The notes: generated by a model not told the origin, from the sequence alone. Positions 19,969 to 30,083 are shown, numbered from the stretch's first letter. The stretch is DNA of 64,000 nt from Syntrophotalea carbinolica DSM 2380 (GCF_000012885.1 NC_007498.2:2604001-2668000); one strand, 5' to 3'. Numbers and translations are program-made.

Positions 19969-21363
19969 TCATTCTCCGCCGTTCTCCATCCTTGCCATCC
20001 CGCGTTGTAACCGGCACAACCGTCCCCCCAGCAACACCGCTGAAATACTCAGCCCGACGACCAGACTTATCCAGAATCCCTTGGCCCCCATGGGCGCTCC
20101 CCAGAAAGAGGTCAATGAAAGGCTGTACCCCAAAGGCATGGCAATGCCCCAAAATGCGACCAGTATCAGCAACAAAGGAACACGGGTGTCTTTGTAACCT
20201 CTTAAGGCGGCGATGGCGCCAACCTGAAACGCATCGGAAACCTGATAAAGGGCATTGAGGTACAACAACCCCACTACCATGCCAATAACCTGGCGATCGA
20301 AGGTATAAAGACAGGCAATCTGTTCAGCGAAAAACACCGTAAAAGCCGCGGTCATAATTGCAATCACCGTATTCATCAGTAAACCGGTCCTGGTCGTCAG
20401 ACGAGCCAGGTCCCGAGCCCTCGATCCGACGGCATGGCCCACCCTGATGGTAATGGCGCTTGAAACACTCAATGGGATCATGAAGACCGTGGCCGAATAA
20501 TTCAGGGTGATCTGATGGGAAGCCACTACGCTTGCCCCTAACGGCGCAAGAAAAAGCGCAATCAGGGCGAAAACACTCGACTCCACAAGCAAAGAACACC
20601 CGATAGGGAAACCGAGACGCAGGATATGCATGGCCCCTTCTTCTCCACAGGACCGGCGAAAATCAAAACAATGCGTAACGGCGTAGCCCCGCCCCCATAA
20701 AATGGTTGCACACATACATCCGCACATAAACCACAACGTGAGAGTCGAGGCCCACCCGCAACCAACCCCGCCAAGCGCTGGAAAACCGAGTTTGCCATAG
20801 ATAAACACAAAGTTTGCAGCAACATTTATCGGCAGGCTCGCCAGACCGATAAGCATGCTCGGCCGGGCCAACCCCATTCCCTCGCTGAGATTTCGCAATA
20901 AAAAAAAGACCGCCGCAGCCGGCAAGCCCCAGGCTATCGCCTTGAGATAATTTGATGCAATCGAAGCGACCTGTGGAATCACCTCCATAAGAACAAAGAC
21001 CCCGCCGGCATGACGTAACATAAGCATAGCCATAACCACCATCGGCAAGGCTACCCATAGCCCACGACGCACCAAAGGGCCGGTCTCTGTGGTTCGGCCT
21101 GCCCCATGCATTTGAGCGACCATCGGCGTCACGGCCAACAATACCCCATAGATGAACAACGAAACAGGGATCCACAAACTGGCCCCAACCGCCACGCCGG
21201 CCAGATCAGTGGCACCGACCCGCCCGGCCATGACCGTATCCGTAAAGGCAAGGGCCTGTTGCGCAAGGTGTGCCGTCAAAATGGGGCCCGTCAGTTTCAT
21301 CAGAGCGAAACTTTCGATCTTCATTCCGCATAGTCGCGATTTCGCTACCGGAAAAATGTTCAT
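19969..21363 (-). CDS. MATE-family multidrug/Na+ antiporter (NorM type)
   Basis: The 464-residue inner-membrane transporter has about 12 helices in two homologous halves. It carries TDTVMAGRVGATDLAGVAVG in helix 1-2 and LPINVAANFVFIYGKLGFPALGGVGCGWAST near residues 195-225, both hallmarks of MATE exporters. The ATG at 21361-21363 has AGGA eight bases upstream. It stands alone, with no regulator adjacent. Substrates are probably cationic compounds, by family. Confidence 0.93.
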   Translation of the reverse strand: MNIFPVAKSRLCGMKIESFALMKLTGPILTAHLAQQALAFTDTVMAGRVGATDLAGVAVGASLWIPVSLFIYGVLLAVTPMVAQMHGAGRTTETGPLVRRGLWVALPMVVMAMLMLRHAGGVFVLMEVIPQVASIASNYLKAIAWGLPAAAVFFLLRNLSEGMGLARPSMLIGLASLPINVAANFVFIYGKLGFPALGGVGCGWASTLTLWFMCGCMCATILWGRGYAVTHCFDFRRSCGEEGAMHILRLGFPIGCSLLVESSVFALIALFLAPLGASVVASHQITLNYSATVFMIPLSVSSAITIRVGHAVGSRARDLARLTTRTGLLMNTVIAIMTAAFTVFFAEQIACLYTFDRQVIGMVVGLLYLNALYQVSDAFQVGAIAALRGYKDTRVPLLLILVAFWGIAMPLGYSLSLTSFWGAPMGAKGFWISLVVGLSISAVLLGGRLCRLQRGMARMENGGE

Positions 21364-21819
21364 AAACAATATCCTACGGCCTCATACCAGAGGGCAAACG
21401 GCCGTGTTAAAGGCTAAACTCCCGCTTTTCACCAAAAGGCAGAAAACCCGGGGTACCAACAATTTCATGGCTATCATTCAACCCGCATAAAGATCAAATG
21501 AAATGACTTACTGACGGGAATTTTTTTGCCGCAAAGGTTACAATTCAGCAACCATCGTTAAACAGGCCAGCCAAGCCGGTCACAGGCGAAACAGGCATAT
21601 AACAGCATGAATACATATGCTGCCGTTAAAATGGAGACAAACCGGAAGTAAGGGATTCAACGCACCGCCTGAGTGGGACCATACGGCTGTTTCTCTGGGG
21701 GTCACACCCAGGGTAATTTTCAATGATGTCGACGGATATAAGAGTCTAGAAGATTCGCCGAGAAAGCCGTTCAAAAAAAGAGATAGGAGGGGGATGGTGA
21801 AAAGCCGCAGGGGAAAGCA
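21364..21819. other. Intergenic region upstream of the MATE gene
   Basis: About 450 bp. A hairpin-forming stretch lies at 21698-21715 (CTGGG...CCCAG). No gene or known RNA motif was recognised. Confidence 0.4.
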
Positions 21820-22110
21820 TTAAAGTTCACAACAGAGTGTCTCGACAATTTTACAATAACGGGGAAACACTTTACTTAATCTGCCCGTTATTTCATTTCG
21901 GACAAGACTTAGAACTGTGATTGCAAGATCGGGACATATGCATGCGCAATATGCACACCCCCAACAATGGCCATTATCTTTAATATCGGCAACGGGATGA
22001 TTACTATTGCTATCTGTAGTTTTTAAATAAAGAAGATGCCTCGGGCAGGAAATTGTACAAAGACCGCACCCTTTGCAACGGTCTCCATCTATTTTAATGC
22101 GAGCAAACAT
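21820..22110 (-). CDS. 2x[4Fe-4S] ferredoxin, KorD-like
   Basis: The 96-residue protein carries two cluster motifs: CKGCGLCTISCP near residues 12-23 and CWGCAYCACICP near 50-62. Such ferredoxins are electron carriers or the delta subunit of 2-oxoacid:ferredoxin oxidoreductases. No alpha, beta or gamma subunit genes are nearby, so it is an orphan or a free ferredoxin. The ATG at 22108-22110 has GAGGA six bases upstream and is preferred over the ATG 24 bases earlier. Confidence 0.85.
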   Translation of the reverse strand: MFARIKIDGDRCKGCGLCTISCPRHLLYLKTTDSNSNHPVADIKDNGHCWGCAYCACICPDLAITVLSLVRNEITGRLSKVFPRYCKIVETLCCEL

Positions 22111-22317
22111 AGTTTGTCCTCGATAAAATGACATGACATCATCTTCAGGACAAAGCTAACAGCCATCAACCTGCGAGTCAATCGTTTAAAAAAAACCAAA
22201 TATCACATTGAATCTCCGCTAAAACGTCTCTCCTCGGGCGAATACCATTAATGGAAATATTTAAAACTGAACGAAAAATCCCATCCGCTAACTTTACAGT
22301 AAAACAAACCATCTAAA

Positions 22318-23520
22318 TCAGACACAGCAACCGTGCGAATCGCTGGACCACATGCGCAACTGGTTCCGACCGCTGTTTTTTGCTTCGTATAGAGCACGGT
22401 CGGCTCGACCGATAACCTCCTCAATGGAAATTTTCGAGCCCGGCGACAATGAAACAAATCCCACACTGACCGTTAAACTGACTTCACTTCGCCCGGCCAG
22501 CAAATCAGCTGATTCAATTTTCTCCATAAGTCGCCTGCCGATTGTTTCAACAGTCTGGCTCGAAGCACCCGGCAGCAAAACGGCAAATTCTTCGCCACCA
22601 TATCTGCAGGCCGTATCGCACTGACGAACGGAATCACCTATGATATGAGCGACAATAGCCAGAACCTCATCCCCGGCCATATGCCCCAATTGATCGTTGA
22701 CCTCTTTGAAATAGTCGATATCTATCAACATAAGGCTCAACTCCTGACCATCACGGTGCCCAGGTTCCAAAGCTTCACGCAAAACGGAGAAAAAATGCCT
22801 GCGGTTGGGAAGTCCGGTGAGAGGGTCTTGCAGAGAAAGCCGCTCCGCTTTTTCACGTTGACCATCAACCTCTTCCAAGGCTTGATATAAACGATAGGAC
22901 TGGTCTTCCATAGTACATTTATGGATAAATTCTTTCCTCTGGGTCAACTCCATAGCGTAACAGGCAAACATACCACCAATATTGAAAAAAAAGAATATAA
23001 ACAGATTGTTCAATAAAATAGCGCCTGGAACCTCTGTGTAAGCCAGGCTGACCGCTATATATAGAAAAAACATTCCCCAGGACAAAGAATTTGACAACAA
23101 TTGCCTTGGCTGAAACACATAATAGAAAAGACAACAAAGCATAAGACCGGCATAATATAGATGCTCAGCTGGAGACGGCGCATTTGCTATCATAAAAAGC
23201 AGGCCGCCGCCTGAGACAAATCCGGCAATAACGGATATAGCTGTGTGATGCTTTTTATAAATGGGGCTACCAATAAGGAAATAAATAGAAAGTAACAGGG
23301 GACAAACCAAAAAAAACCGTATAAAAACGCAGTATCTCAATATTTCTTTAAGAAAAAACATATCCAGCATAAAAAATATTGCATATAAAAAAGCACCGCC
23401 AAGATAAATCAATCGTGGTACAAAATGATTATTCAAGACAGCTTCTTGAATATAGGCTTCCTCAAGACCGGGATCTAAAAACTTCAATGTTGTACTCATA
23501 TCGCAATTTTCAAACTGCAT
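22318..23520 (-). CDS. Membrane-bound diguanylate cyclase
   Basis: The 400-residue protein has about six membrane helices in residues 30-190, a short coiled linker (about 200-232) and a GGDEF domain (about 235-395). The active loop is GGEEF, a permitted variant, and the product-inhibition I-site is intact (RQCD five residues before it). It should make c-di-GMP in response to an unknown signal. The ATG at 23520 with GGGGA upstream is chosen over earlier in-frame starts. An IS481 element lies just beyond its promoter region. Confidence 0.9.
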   Translation of the reverse strand: MQFENCDMSTTLKFLDPGLEEAYIQEAVLNNHFVPRLIYLGGAFLYAIFFMLDMFFLKEILRYCVFIRFFLVCPLLLSIYFLIGSPIYKKHHTAISVIAGFVSGGGLLFMIANAPSPAEHLYYAGLMLCCLFYYVFQPRQLLSNSLSWGMFFLYIAVSLAYTEVPGAILLNNLFIFFFFNIGGMFACYAMELTQRKEFIHKCTMEDQSYRLYQALEEVDGQREKAERLSLQDPLTGLPNRRHFFSVLREALEPGHRDGQELSLMLIDIDYFKEVNDQLGHMAGDEVLAIVAHIIGDSVRQCDTACRYGGEEFAVLLPGASSQTVETIGRRLMEKIESADLLAGRSEVSLTVSVGFVSLSPGSKISIEEVIGRADRALYEAKNSGRNQLRMWSSDSHGCCV

Positions 23521-23645
23521 CACTATTGTCCCCGTAAATAAAATTAATTCGCTTCTTGGTTGGCGAAAATTGCCTAAATATGATGTCCCGGACAAAAGCG
23601 AGGCATGGCCCGAGCCTATGGGAAACAACCGATGAATTCCTCATC

Positions 23646-24734
23646 AGTACCTGTTGGGTCCCGGATGATTCCATTAGCAGAAAAAGCTTCCCGTTATTCT
23701 TAGCTCGGGATATGCTTTTTGATATTCTCTGCGGTGAAATCTAAAGGAGTCTGACATGACGATACGGTTACACGCTAATGCCACAACGACCCCGAAAATC
23801 CGACGATATATCCAAGAGTCGGAAAAATCGCACAAGGCTTTAGCTAAAGAACTGGGCATATCCATTGACACGGTACGTCGCTGGCGCAAACGTGACGATG
23901 TTCACGATCGGTCTCATACGGCACACCGACTGAATACAACGATGACCGAAGCCCAGGAAGCTGTTGTCATCGAGTTGCGTCGCTCTTTGTTGTTGTCTCT
24001 CGATGATCTCCTGGTCGTCACTCGGGAATTTGTCAATGCTGACGTCTCTCGTGCGGGACTTGACCGTTGTTTGCGACGACATGGGGTATCCCGATTGGCG
24101 GACCTGATCCCGAAAGAGGAAACGGCCAACAACAAGCCCAAAACATTTAAAAACTACGATCCGGGGTTCGTTCATGTCGATATCAAATATTTGCCACAGA
24201 TGCCGGACGAAACCTCTCGGCGTTACCTGTTTGTAGGCATCGACCGTGCTACCCGCTGGGTTTACCTGGAAGTGTGCAAGAGCAAATCCGCCCAAGCCGC
24301 AAAGGGCTTTTTGAATCGCCTGGTAGCCAAAGCGCCATTTGTGATCAAAAAATTGCTCACCGACAACGACAAGGCATTCACGGATCGATTTTCCACTGCT
24401 GGAGAGAGAAAGCCAACAGGGAATCATGTATTCGACAAAACCTGCGTTCAGCATGGTATTGAACATCGGCTTATTCCTCCACGCCACCCTCAGACCAACG
24501 GGATGGTTGAGCGATTCAACGGTCGCATCAGCGAGGTTTTGGCAACAACCCGGTTCGATTCCGCCGAAAATTTGGAGCAGACATTGTTACGTTATGGTTA
24601 TCTATACAACCAGCATATTCCTCAGCGAGCGTTGGGGCATAAAACTCCCATACAAGCTCTGAAGGATTGGCAAAAAAAGAAACCAAAACTTTTCCGTAAA
24701 CAGGTCAGGAATCATGCGGGACCTGACAAGTACC
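23646..24734 (+). mobile_element. IS481-family insertion sequence, 1077 bp, with 6-bp target duplication
   Basis: The element spans 23652-24728. The left end starts TGTTGGGTCCCGGATGATTCC; the complement of the right end starts TGTCAGGTCCCGCATGATTCC, so 18 of 21 positions match. AGTACC occurs immediately outside both ends (23646-23651 and 24729-24734), which is a perfect target-site duplication. Intact ends and duplication point to a recent insertion, in the region between the diguanylate cyclase gene and the UXS gene. Confidence 0.9.
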
Positions 24735-24757
24735 ACCGAAGCGGCGCACCGGCGTAA
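23756..24757 (+). CDS. IS481-family DDE transposase
   Basis: The 333-residue transposase has an N-terminal HTH (KALAKELGISIDTVRRWRKR, about 27-47) and an rve catalytic core with D in HVDIKYLP, D in LLTDNDKAF and E in GMVERFNGR. AAGGAG lies before the ATG. The frame runs past the right end of the element (24728): the last nine codons, including the stop at 24755-24757, are flanking DNA. The tail after residue 324 is therefore set by the insertion site. Confidence 0.93.
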   Translation: MTIRLHANATTTPKIRRYIQESEKSHKALAKELGISIDTVRRWRKRDDVHDRSHTAHRLNTTMTEAQEAVVIELRRSLLLSLDDLLVVTREFVNADVSRAGLDRCLRRHGVSRLADLIPKEETANNKPKTFKNYDPGFVHVDIKYLPQMPDETSRRYLFVGIDRATRWVYLEVCKSKSAQAAKGFLNRLVAKAPFVIKKLLTDNDKAFTDRFSTAGERKPTGNHVFDKTCVQHGIEHRLIPPRHPQTNGMVERFNGRISEVLATTRFDSAENLEQTLLRYGYLYNQHIPQRALGHKTPIQALKDWQKKKPKLFRKQVRNHAGPDKYHRSGAPA

Positions 24758-25171
24758 ACCCTGTTTTATGAATAGCACAAACAGAACCAAACGGCAGGCA
24801 CTGTATGAATCTTTATCACATATCCACCTTGCCGTCCTAGCACGATTTCCGGATGAAATATAATATGTGCGACTCCGACAGAAGTCTTTCACTATATTCG
24901 CCACCCTCTGCACGCCCAACGAAAACCGATCCCCCCGGACTTAAACATGCCTCACCAAAGCGGGAAAGCATCCCGATTCGTGAACAGGAAAAACAATCGG
25001 AGTGCATTAGCATGCGTTTTAAAAACTTACTCATCATACCAGAAAAATGTAGTATCATTCAGGCTGGCCTGAACCTGAAAATACTTTGCACATCTCTTTG
25101 GCTTTCTTACAACGTGGTCCACATCAGGCAAATCGGATGCACACCAGCTGTAAAACAAAACGAGAATCATC
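24758..25171. other. Intergenic region before the UXS gene
   Basis: About 410 bp with low-complexity coding potential only. It contains a short hairpin at 25061-25077. No recognised gene or RNA. Confidence 0.4.
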
Positions 25172-26140
25172 ATGCCAAGAATTCTTATAGCTGGCGGAGC
25201 CGGCTTCCTGGGAGCCAATCTGTCAAGAAGGCTCCTCAAAGATAACAACGAGGTGGTTTGCCTCGACAACCTCTCAACCGGTCACTACCAAAACATTAGA
25301 GACCTTACCCCCAGTCCCCGGTTCGAATTCATAAAAGCCGACATCGTCGACCCCATCAACTTGAGCTTCGACAAAGTATTCAATCTTGCCTGCCCCGCTT
25401 CCCCCCCGCAATACCAACGCCTTGCCCTGCAGACCATTGATGCCTGCACTCTCGGCGTGCGCAATCTCCTCGAAGCCACCCGGCGCAACAATGCGCGCAT
25501 GCTGCACGCCTCGACTTCCGAAGTTTACGGCGATCCGGAAATTCACCCGCAGATTGAAAGTTACCGGGGCAACGTCGGAACACTGACAGATCGCGCGTGC
25601 TACGATGAAGGCAAGCGCCTGGCGGAAACTTTATGTTATGAATACCACAAACGCGGGTGTGCGGTACGCATTGCCCGACTGTTCAATACTTATGGCCCCT
25701 TCATGGATCAAGACGACGGCCGGGTCGTATCCAACTTTACCATCAGCGCCCTGACTGAACAGCCCTTGACCATATATGGTGACGGATCACAAACCCGCTC
25801 ATTCTGTTACGTCAGCGATACCGTAGAAGCCTTGCTGCGTTTCATGGATTTAGCGGGGGACAACCTCCCCGTATACAACCTCGGAAACCCCCGCGAAGTC
25901 CGCATCGTTGACCTTGCGCATTCCATCCTGCAACTGACAGGCAGCAACGCACCGATGCATTTCCACTCTCTGCCCGAAGCGGATCCTAAAAAACGCAAAC
26001 CTTGTATTAAACGTGCGCATCAAACCATGAACTGGCTACCTCGGGTCAGCCTGGAATCAGGACTTCTTCAAACCATAGATTATTTCACGCAGTTACTTCG
26101 GCAACAAACAAACGAGACAGGCCTTGCCGGGACAGCGTAA
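25172..26140 (+). CDS. UDP-glucuronate decarboxylase (UDP-xylose synthase) family epimerase
   Basis: The 322-residue extended SDR protein has the NAD+ motif GGAGFLG at residues 8-14, STSEVYGDP, and the catalytic ACYDEGKR that is typical of UDP-glucuronate decarboxylases and separates them from GalE. The product would be UDP-xylose for surface polysaccharide. The glycosyltransferase gene starts 49 bp after its stop, supporting a glycan role. Other sugar-nucleotide decarboxylase activities remain possible. Confidence 0.85.
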   Translation: MPRILIAGGAGFLGANLSRRLLKDNNEVVCLDNLSTGHYQNIRDLTPSPRFEFIKADIVDPINLSFDKVFNLACPASPPQYQRLALQTIDACTLGVRNLLEATRRNNARMLHASTSEVYGDPEIHPQIESYRGNVGTLTDRACYDEGKRLAETLCYEYHKRGCAVRIARLFNTYGPFMDQDDGRVVSNFTISALTEQPLTIYGDGSQTRSFCYVSDTVEALLRFMDLAGDNLPVYNLGNPREVRIVDLAHSILQLTGSNAPMHFHSLPEADPKKRKPCIKRAHQTMNWLPRVSLESGLLQTIDYFTQLLRQQTNETGLAGTA

Positions 26141-26189
26141 AGCTGCATATTGCGAAAGCTCACCGTTTCATCCACTAAAAGGAAAGTCA

Positions 26190-27128
26190 ATGCTTGCATC
26201 TGTCCTCATAAATAACTACAACTACGCCAAATTTGTGGAAGATGCCGTAGTTTCAGTACTCAATCAAACCTACTCCCAGATCGAAATCATACTGGTTGAT
26301 GACGGTTCCACCGACAATTCTCGCCAATGTATCGAAAAACTTGCCGCAAACCACAGTTGCATCACCCCGATTTTCAAGCCGAACGGGGGGCAGTTGTCAG
26401 CATTTAACGCTGGCGTAAAACGAGCTCAGGGCGAAGTTCTGTTTTTTCTGGATGCGGACGACTTGTATCACGAAGATTACATTGAAAACATCATGGCGCT
26501 CTATAACCAGCACCCGGCCTGCGATTTCACGTTCTGCGCACTAGAACGATGCGATGGCGCAAACCAAAAAGTTATCCAGCCCTTTCCGGAAAGAGTAACA
26601 GACCTGGGATACACCGGACTGATCACCTATACGTGCCGACTCTGGATTGGGGAACCGACCTCGACCCTGTCTATCAGACGTTCGCTGGCCGACCGGTTTT
26701 TCCCTATCCCCTTTGAGCAGGACTGGCGCATCCGTGCCGATGATTGCCTGATCTATCTTGCATCTCTTTACAATGGACGCAAATTCTATCTCAAGGACCC
26801 CCTAGTCTACTATCGCGTCCACGGCAACAACCAGTTTTTCGGCCGGAAGAAAGACAGGACAAACGAACACTTCCACGACTTATGCCGCGCCAAATTATTT
26901 GCCCACGCATCAGAACAGGTAAAACAATACCGGTATATCCGAGGCCACCATCTATATAAAGCGCTACTGGGCGAAGCAGCCACCGGCTCAAAAAACCATA
27001 GGCTTCTCAAAAAATATCGTTTGGCGCTAAAAAACAACCGGGAAATCTCCCTATGGTCCCGCTGGAAATATCGGCGAAAAATCGCAAAGATATTAAAACC
27101 TTTGCCAGCATCAAAAAACACGCAATAA
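26190..27128 (+). CDS. Family 2 glycosyltransferase
   Basis: The 312-residue GT-A fold enzyme has the N-terminal LINNYNYAKFVEDAV, the nucleotide-binding LVDDGSTDNS and the metal-binding DADDLY near residue 93. It probably transfers a sugar during surface polysaccharide synthesis, in an operon with the UXS gene. The ATG at 26190 follows AAAAGGAAA; the frame opens 66 bases earlier, inside the UXS gene. The C-terminus is very basic. Confidence 0.88.
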   Translation: MLASVLINNYNYAKFVEDAVVSVLNQTYSQIEIILVDDGSTDNSRQCIEKLAANHSCITPIFKPNGGQLSAFNAGVKRAQGEVLFFLDADDLYHEDYIENIMALYNQHPACDFTFCALERCDGANQKVIQPFPERVTDLGYTGLITYTCRLWIGEPTSTLSIRRSLADRFFPIPFEQDWRIRADDCLIYLASLYNGRKFYLKDPLVYYRVHGNNQFFGRKKDRTNEHFHDLCRAKLFAHASEQVKQYRYIRGHHLYKALLGEAATGSKNHRLLKKYRLALKNNREISLWSRWKYRRKIAKILKPLPASKNTQ

Positions 27129-27157
27129 AAAAGGCCGCCCAAAAGGCGGCCTTTTTT
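27127..27157. terminator. Bidirectional intrinsic terminator
   Basis: Nine-base perfect stem (27131-27139 with 27145-27153), flanked by A and T runs, between the convergent glycosyltransferase and aldolase genes. Confidence 0.9.
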
Positions 27158-27174
27158 ACCGGTTATTACCAGAA

Positions 27175-28158
27175 TCACGCAAGTCTATCGGCACTTCCGA
27201 CCACATTGCGGTTTTTATGGGAGATCAAGTCGATGAGCTCCTGGCGGCCGGCGCCAAGGTACTTGCGCGGATCGAAGTCCTTGGGATTATTGGCCAGATA
27301 CTCTCTGACCTTGGCCGTCATGGCCAAGCGACCATCGGAATCGATATTGATTTTACATACGGCGCTGGAAGCGGCGCGACGCAACTGTTCCTCGGAAACG
27401 CCGACGGCCCCTTCAAGATTGCCGCCGTAGCGATTGATAAGCTCCACATAAGCCGGCACCACGCTGGAGGCCCCATGAAGCACAATGGGAAAACCGGGGA
27501 TCCGCTTTTCAACCTCGGAAAGAATATCGAACCGCAGCGCAGGTGGCTCCTCGCCCGGCGCAACCTTGAACTTATAGGCACCATGGCTGGTACCGATGGA
27601 AATCGCCAGAGAGTCGACGCCGGTCTTACTGACAAAATCTTCAACTTCTTCCGGTTTGGTGTACGTCGAATGTTCGGCGACCACCTCATCTTCGATACCG
27701 GCAAGAACGCCGAGTTCCCCTTCTACCGTAACATCGTGAGCATGGGCGTATTCAACGACCCTGCGGGTCAGGGCGACATTTTCATCGTAAGGCAAATGCG
27801 AACCGTCTATCATCACCGATGAAAAACCGGACTCAATGCAGGACTGACACAACTCGAAAGAATCGCCGTGATCCAGATGCAGGGAAATGGGAATTTCCGA
27901 CCCCATTTCACGCGCCATGCGCACAGCCCCCATGGCCATATAACGCAACATGGTTGCATTGGCATAGTTGCGAGCACCCTTGCTGACCTGAATGATAACA
28001 GGTGAAGCCGTCTCCGCACATGCCTGGACTATAGCCTGCAGCTGCTCAAGGTTATTAAAATTGTAAGCGGGAATGGCATAGCCACCCGACATCGCCTTCT
28101 CGAACATGTCGCGGGTATTGACCAGCCCCAGTTCACGGTAAAAGGTTTCCTCCGCCAT
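27175..28158 (-). CDS. fba: Class II fructose-bisphosphate aldolase
   Basis: The 327-residue zinc-dependent aldolase works in glycolysis and gluconeogenesis. Zinc ligands are seen in LHLDHGDS and in VLHGASSV; MIDGSHLPYDEN is the usual phosphate-loop region. The start is the ATG at 28156-28158, because AAGGAGG lies eight bases upstream; an ATG 27 bases earlier lacks a site. It is divergent from the GAPDH gene with a 410-bp gap between, so two glycolytic enzymes share a control region. Confidence 0.95.
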   Translation of the reverse strand: MAEETFYRELGLVNTRDMFEKAMSGGYAIPAYNFNNLEQLQAIVQACAETASPVIIQVSKGARNYANATMLRYMAMGAVRMAREMGSEIPISLHLDHGDSFELCQSCIESGFSSVMIDGSHLPYDENVALTRRVVEYAHAHDVTVEGELGVLAGIEDEVVAEHSTYTKPEEVEDFVSKTGVDSLAISIGTSHGAYKFKVAPGEEPPALRFDILSEVEKRIPGFPIVLHGASSVVPAYVELINRYGGNLEGAVGVSEEQLRRAASSAVCKINIDSDGRLAMTAKVREYLANNPKDFDPRKYLGAGRQELIDLISHKNRNVVGSADRLA

Positions 28159-28568
28159 ATCCTGCAACCTCCTTGTCGGTTTCATGTCTCACCAAATACT
28201 CCCCGGCCGGGCTGCTTACCTCCGCACTCTTCCAGCATCCAGATCAGGTAAAAATCACCAGAAACTACCAACAAATGATTGAAAAGGCAAGTCACTTGGT
28301 TTAGAATAAGAGGGTTTTAAGCAGCCCCTGCAAAACACTCGTCCAGGGTTGGTTTCCGGTGAGATGATTGCTGATTTCGGCACCATATCCGCTTCCGCCC
28401 GCCGAGTATTCCTAGCGCCTATTAATAACAGATATGAGAGTGAAGTCCAGCCCAAAGTAATTGCCCAGGGCAGAAAAGCATTGTATTGCCTTCTTTGTTT
28501 CTATAGGATGAGGGCCGTTTTTTTTCAACCTCCGGCTCGATGGATGCGAGCCTTAGAAGGGAGCAGAT
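28159..28568. other. Divergent control region between fba and GAPDH genes
   Basis: About 410 bp with no gene. It should hold both promoters; candidate -10 boxes are TATTCT on the minus strand near 28305 and TATAGG on the plus strand at 28503-28508, both without a convincing -35. Confidence 0.4.
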
Positions 28569-30014
28569 ATGAGTATGCCAAAGCAGGAAAAGTATCTGAA
28601 CGACTGGATCAAGCAGGATGAATCAGCCGAAGCCATGCTTCCCCTGATCGGTCATCTTTACCGTGATCGCGGAGTTAACGTCAACGTCTACGGACAATCC
28701 CTGGTCAATAAAACCGTCATCGACCTGATGAGTGCCCACAAGTTCGCCCAAAAGGTACTCGGCAGTGAACTTACAGTCGTCGACACCTATCCCGTCCTGC
28801 TGGCCATGAGCAAGCTGGACCTGTCACCCTCGCGGGTCGATATCGGCAAACTGGCCGTTCAGTACCAGGAACAGAAAGACCAATTATCCATTGATGAATT
28901 CGTCGCCCAAAAGCTGGCAACGGTCAACAATGGCCGCGGCTCCTTGTTGAACGAACCCCGCGACGTGGTGCTGTACGGCTTCGGACGTATCGGTCGCCTG
29001 CTGGCACGGGTTCTGGTGGAAAAAACCGGCGGCGGCGACAAACTGCGCCTGCGGGCCATTGTCGTTCGCAAGGGCACCGACGAGGACCTCATGAAACGCG
29101 CCAGCCTGCTCGAGCGCGACTCGGTACACGGACCCTTCAACGGCGTATTGAGCTTTGACGAAGAAGAAAACGCCATTATCGCCAACGGCAACATGATCCG
29201 CCTGATTTACGCCAACTCGCCGGACAGCATCGACTACACCGCTTACGGCATCAACGACGCCATCATCATCGACAACACCGGTCTGTGGCGCGACCGCGAG
29301 GGGCTTGGCCAACACCTCAAATCCAAAGGCGCCTCCAAAGTCATTCTCACCGCTCCCGGCAAAGGCGATATCCCCAATATCGTTTTCGGCATCAACAACG
29401 ACCTCGTCAACGAAGACGAGACCATCTTCTCTGCTGCCAGCTGCACCACCAATGCCGTGGTACCTGTGCTCAAGGCCGTCAACGACAAGTTCGGCATCGT
29501 CAACGGACACCTTGAAACCTGCCACTCCTACACCAACGACCAGAATCTCATCGACAACTATCATAAGAAAAGCCGTCGTGGTCGTGCCGCAGCACTCAAC
29601 ATGGTCATCACCGAAACCGGAGCGGCCAAAGCTTCAGCCAAAGCCCTTCCGGAGCTTGCGGGTAAATTGACAGGCAACGCTATACGCGTACCGGTTGCCA
29701 ATGTTTCCATGGCGGTCTTAAATCTGTCCCTGGGCAAAGAAACCACGGTCGATGAACTGAACAACTATCTGCGCGAATTGGCCCTGCACTCTCCGCTGCA
29801 GAATCAGATCGCCTTCGTCAACTCGCCGGAACTGGTATCGAGCGACTTTATCGGCTCCCGTCATGCCGGCGTGGTCGACTCCCTGGCAACGATTGTCAAT
29901 GGCGATCGCTGCGTTCTGTATGTATGGTACGACAACGAATTCGGCTACACCTGCCAGGTCGTGCGTCTGCTGCAAAAAATCGCAGGCATCGAATTGCCGG
30001 TTATGCCCAACTAG
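28569..30014 (+). CDS. Long-form glyceraldehyde-3-phosphate dehydrogenase
   Basis: The 481-residue enzyme has the Rossmann motif GFGRIGR at residues 137-143 and the catalytic cysteine C292 in SCTTN. The C-terminal WYDNEFGY is that of phosphorylating GAPDH. The first 130 residues form an extension absent from standard 335-residue Gap; long forms like this are known in several bacteria. GGGAG lies before the ATG at 28569. It is divergent from fba, which supports a central-carbon role. Cofactor preference cannot be read with confidence. Confidence 0.9.
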   Translation: MSMPKQEKYLNDWIKQDESAEAMLPLIGHLYRDRGVNVNVYGQSLVNKTVIDLMSAHKFAQKVLGSELTVVDTYPVLLAMSKLDLSPSRVDIGKLAVQYQEQKDQLSIDEFVAQKLATVNNGRGSLLNEPRDVVLYGFGRIGRLLARVLVEKTGGGDKLRLRAIVVRKGTDEDLMKRASLLERDSVHGPFNGVLSFDEEENAIIANGNMIRLIYANSPDSIDYTAYGINDAIIIDNTGLWRDREGLGQHLKSKGASKVILTAPGKGDIPNIVFGINNDLVNEDETIFSAASCTTNAVVPVLKAVNDKFGIVNGHLETCHSYTNDQNLIDNYHKKSRRGRAAALNMVITETGAAKASAKALPELAGKLTGNAIRVPVANVSMAVLNLSLGKETTVDELNNYLRELALHSPLQNQIAFVNSPELVSSDFIGSRHAGVVDSLATIVNGDRCVLYVWYDNEFGYTCQVVRLLQKIAGIELPVMPN

Positions 30015-30083
30015 TTTTCGCACGCCATGCAAACCCGCCTTCAACATGGAGGCGAGCACAACAACCGGTTCAAACAACCCAAA

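Noticed and set aside
21580-21774. 64-codon minus-strand frame between MATE and ferredoxin genes
   Set aside because: No ribosome site, no recognisable domain, and it lies in AT-rich intergenic DNA.
23570-23650. Possible structured RNA before the diguanylate cyclase gene, cut by the IS element
   Set aside because: A small hairpin (GATGA-ATTCC-TCATC) is present, but the sequence does not fit GEMM, c-di-GMP-II or another motif I know.
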